This document shows positions 6,371 through 6,748 of a stretch of DNA of 6,748 nucleotides, piece by piece. The translations under genes and the position numbers were made by a program. The DNA is from Psychrilyobacter sp. (GTDB lineage: Bacteria > Fusobacteriota > Fusobacteriia > Fusobacteriales > Fusobacteriaceae). The notes under the pieces were generated by a model that was not told where the DNA came from, did no database searches, and was given only the letters and a program-made list of their open reading frames with translations. Positions within the stretch are counted from its first letter, which is position 1; each line of letters begins with the position of its first letter. The stretch covers positions 1 through 6,748 of the forward strand of contig JAGLEA010000159.1 in assembly GCA_023145315.1 (NCBI GenBank). Reading direction: 5' to 3'.

Positions 6371-6386
6371 TAAGATAAAAATTCAT
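6371..6386 (+). repeat. 16-base direct repeat, copy 1
   Basis: TAAGATAAAAATTCAT matches copy 2 (6463-6478) at 14 of 16 positions; the repeats are 92 bases apart on the same strand. Both lie between the divergent promoters of the flavoprotein gene and lepA. The AT-rich setting makes chance similarity possible. Confidence 0.4.
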
Positions 6387-6438
6387 CTTCTACCCTCTAC
6401 ATTGATCAATATATACATAATAACATAATAACTTGTAA

Positions 6439-6444
6439 ATTATA
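6439..6444 (-). promoter_or_regulatory. Candidate -10 box for the flavoprotein gene
   Basis: A perfect TATAAT reads on the minus strand, but no good -35 lies 16-19 bases upstream (the best is CTTAAT at 16). The start would be near 6432, giving a leader of about 106 bases. A 13-base palindrome sits immediately upstream in the spacer. Another possible pair nearer the gene starts with TTTACA on the minus strand, but its -10 is poor. Confidence 0.35.
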
Positions 6445-6446
6445 TA

Positions 6447-6459
6447 GTGTTTAAAACAC
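6447..6459. promoter_or_regulatory. GTGTTTAAAACAC palindrome, candidate operator
   Basis: Perfect 6-base arms (GTGTTT/AAACAC) surround one central base. The site starts two bases upstream of the minus-strand TATAAT, so it would lie in the promoter spacer of the flavoprotein gene. It contains more G/C than its surroundings. Read on the minus strand as TTGTG-N7-CAC it resembles a Rex-type redox operator (TTGTG-N8-CACAA), but the spacing is one base short and one end does not match. Confidence 0.35.
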
Positions 6460-6462
6460 AAT

Positions 6463-6494
6463 TAAGATAAATTTTCATTAGGCTATTTTATCTT
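6463..6494 (+). repeat. Direct repeat copy 2 and inverted repeat AAGATAAA/TTTATCTT
   Basis: Positions 6463-6478 (TAAGATAAATTTTCAT) are the second copy of the 16-base direct repeat. Its AAGATAAA (6464-6471) also pairs perfectly with TTTATCTT (6487-6494) across a 15-base gap. The three occurrences of the AAGATAAA octamer in about 125 bases could be protein-binding half-sites. There is no GC stem or U-run to make it a terminator. Confidence 0.35.
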
Positions 6495-6507
6495 CATCTT
6501 TTAATGG

Positions 6508-6536
6508 TTGATTTTTTATGTATTTTAGCATATAAT
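6508..6536 (+). promoter_or_regulatory. lepA promoter
   Basis: TTGATT (6508-6513), a 17-base spacer and a consensus TATAAT (6531-6536). The predicted start near 6543 leaves a leader of about 50 bases. This is the best match to a vegetative sigma factor promoter in the window. Confidence 0.7.
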
Positions 6537-6582
6537 AGAATGTAAAAAAATAATGTTTTATATAGTCATTAAGTTGATTATT

Positions 6583-6589
6583 AGGAGGT
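6583..6589 (+). promoter_or_regulatory. Ribosome binding site fixing the lepA GTG start
   Basis: AGGAGGT lies four bases before GTG 6594. No in-frame ATG precedes the conserved RNFSIIAHIDHGKS sequence, so this strong site decides the non-ATG start. Confidence 0.8.
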
Positions 6590-6593
6590 AATT

Positions 6594-6748
6594 GTGTCAC
6601 AAAAATTAAAAAGAAACTTTTCAATAATTGCACATATAGATCACGGAAAATCTACCCTAGCAGATAGACTAATCCAATCTACAGGAACAGTAGCAGATAG
6701 AGATATGACAAGCCAACTACTAGATAGTATGGATTTAGAAAAAGAAAA
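6594..6748 (+). CDS. lepA: Elongation factor 4 / LepA GTPase, N-terminal part (partial)
   Basis: The first 51 codons of lepA are present and the gene runs off the window's right edge. LepA (EF4) is a ribosome-bound translational GTPase that acts on the elongating or assembling ribosome. The residues SQKLKRNFSIIAHIDHGKST contain the G1 phosphate-binding loop AHIDHGKS (13-20, Lys19 and Ser20 binding nucleotide phosphate and Mg). The segment ADRLIQSTGTVADRDM followed by QLLDSMDLEKE is the LepA-typical approach to the switch I/G2 region, which distinguishes it from EF-G and BipA. The start is GTG. The gene has its own promoter and is divergent from the flavoprotein gene. Confidence 0.95.
   Translation, partial: MSQKLKRNFSIIAHIDHGKSTLADRLIQSTGTVADRDMTSQLLDSMDLEKE

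Larger units (their letters stand above)
6326..6593. other. Divergent intergenic region between the flavoprotein gene and lepA
   Basis: These 268 bases are the longest gene-free stretch. They hold the lepA promoter and ribosome binding site at the right end and the flavoprotein Shine-Dalgarno (6331-6337, minus) at the left end. Between them are two palindromes (ATTGATCAAT at 6401-6410, GTGTTTAAAACAC at 6447-6459), a candidate minus-strand -10 box (6439-6444), and a repeated TAAGATAAA element. I see no tRNA, GC-rich structured RNA or open frame with a ribosome binding site. Confidence 0.6.

Noticed and set aside
6326..6593. Riboswitch, tRNA or structured RNA in the lepA upstream gap
   Set aside because: The region is almost entirely A/T, and no stem with several GC pairs, cloverleaf or known aptamer core could be found by eye.
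1..6748. Mobile element, CRISPR array, toxin-antitoxin or defence system
   Set aside because: All gene space is taken by recognisable core or conserved families, with no transposase, integrase, regular repeat array or small gene pair.

Overview
The window looks like ordinary chromosome from an AT-rich, anaerobic, low-GC bacterium. Codon use is strongly AT-biased, with arginine almost always AGA. Shine-Dalgarno sequences are strong (GGAGG), intergenic DNA is nearly all A/T, and intrinsic terminators have short stems with U-tracts. A TER/FabV-type enoyl reductase, a general PTS (HPr plus Enzyme I) and a geranylgeranyl-reductase-like flavoprotein fit a fermentative anaerobe. Fusobacteriota (Fusobacterium, Cetobacterium or Ilyobacter type) is my best guess and a clostridium is the alternative. 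This is inference from style and gene content, not a search result.

Layout. (1) Positions 1-261 hold the 3' end of a plus-strand flavoprotein of the uncharacterised FAD-dependent dehydrogenase group (COG2509 type). It converges on (2) a minus-strand YihY/BrkB-family membrane protein (316-1614) with a cytoplasmic winged-helix-like tail; a bidirectional terminator (273-312) separates them. (3) A 211-base divergent intergenic region carries a good extended -10 promoter for (4) a trans-2-enoyl reductase of the FabV/TER family (1826-3022). (5) ptsH (3143-3406) and ptsI (3478-5199) follow from their own promoter, with a strong intrinsic terminator hairpin between the two cistrons. (6) After a second bidirectional terminator comes a convergent minus-strand FAD-dependent reductase of the geranylgeranyl reductase superfamily (5267-6325). 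(7) A 268-base divergent region with palindromes and short repeats leads into (8) the 5' end of lepA (6594 to the window edge).

Functional picture. HPr and Enzyme I form the phosphate-relay core of sugar uptake. The enoyl reductase consumes NADH, either in fatty acid synthesis (enoyl-ACP) or in butyrate-type fermentation (crotonyl-CoA). LepA is a translation GTPase. The flavoproteins and the YihY protein have no established partner here. I see no mobile element, CRISPR array, tRNA, rRNA or defence cassette, and no evidence of a wholly new multi-gene system. The points most worth a second look are the ptsH-ptsI intercistronic terminator, the isoprenoid-reductase-like flavoprotein, the winged-helix tail on YihY, and palindromes in the two divergent intergenic regions.
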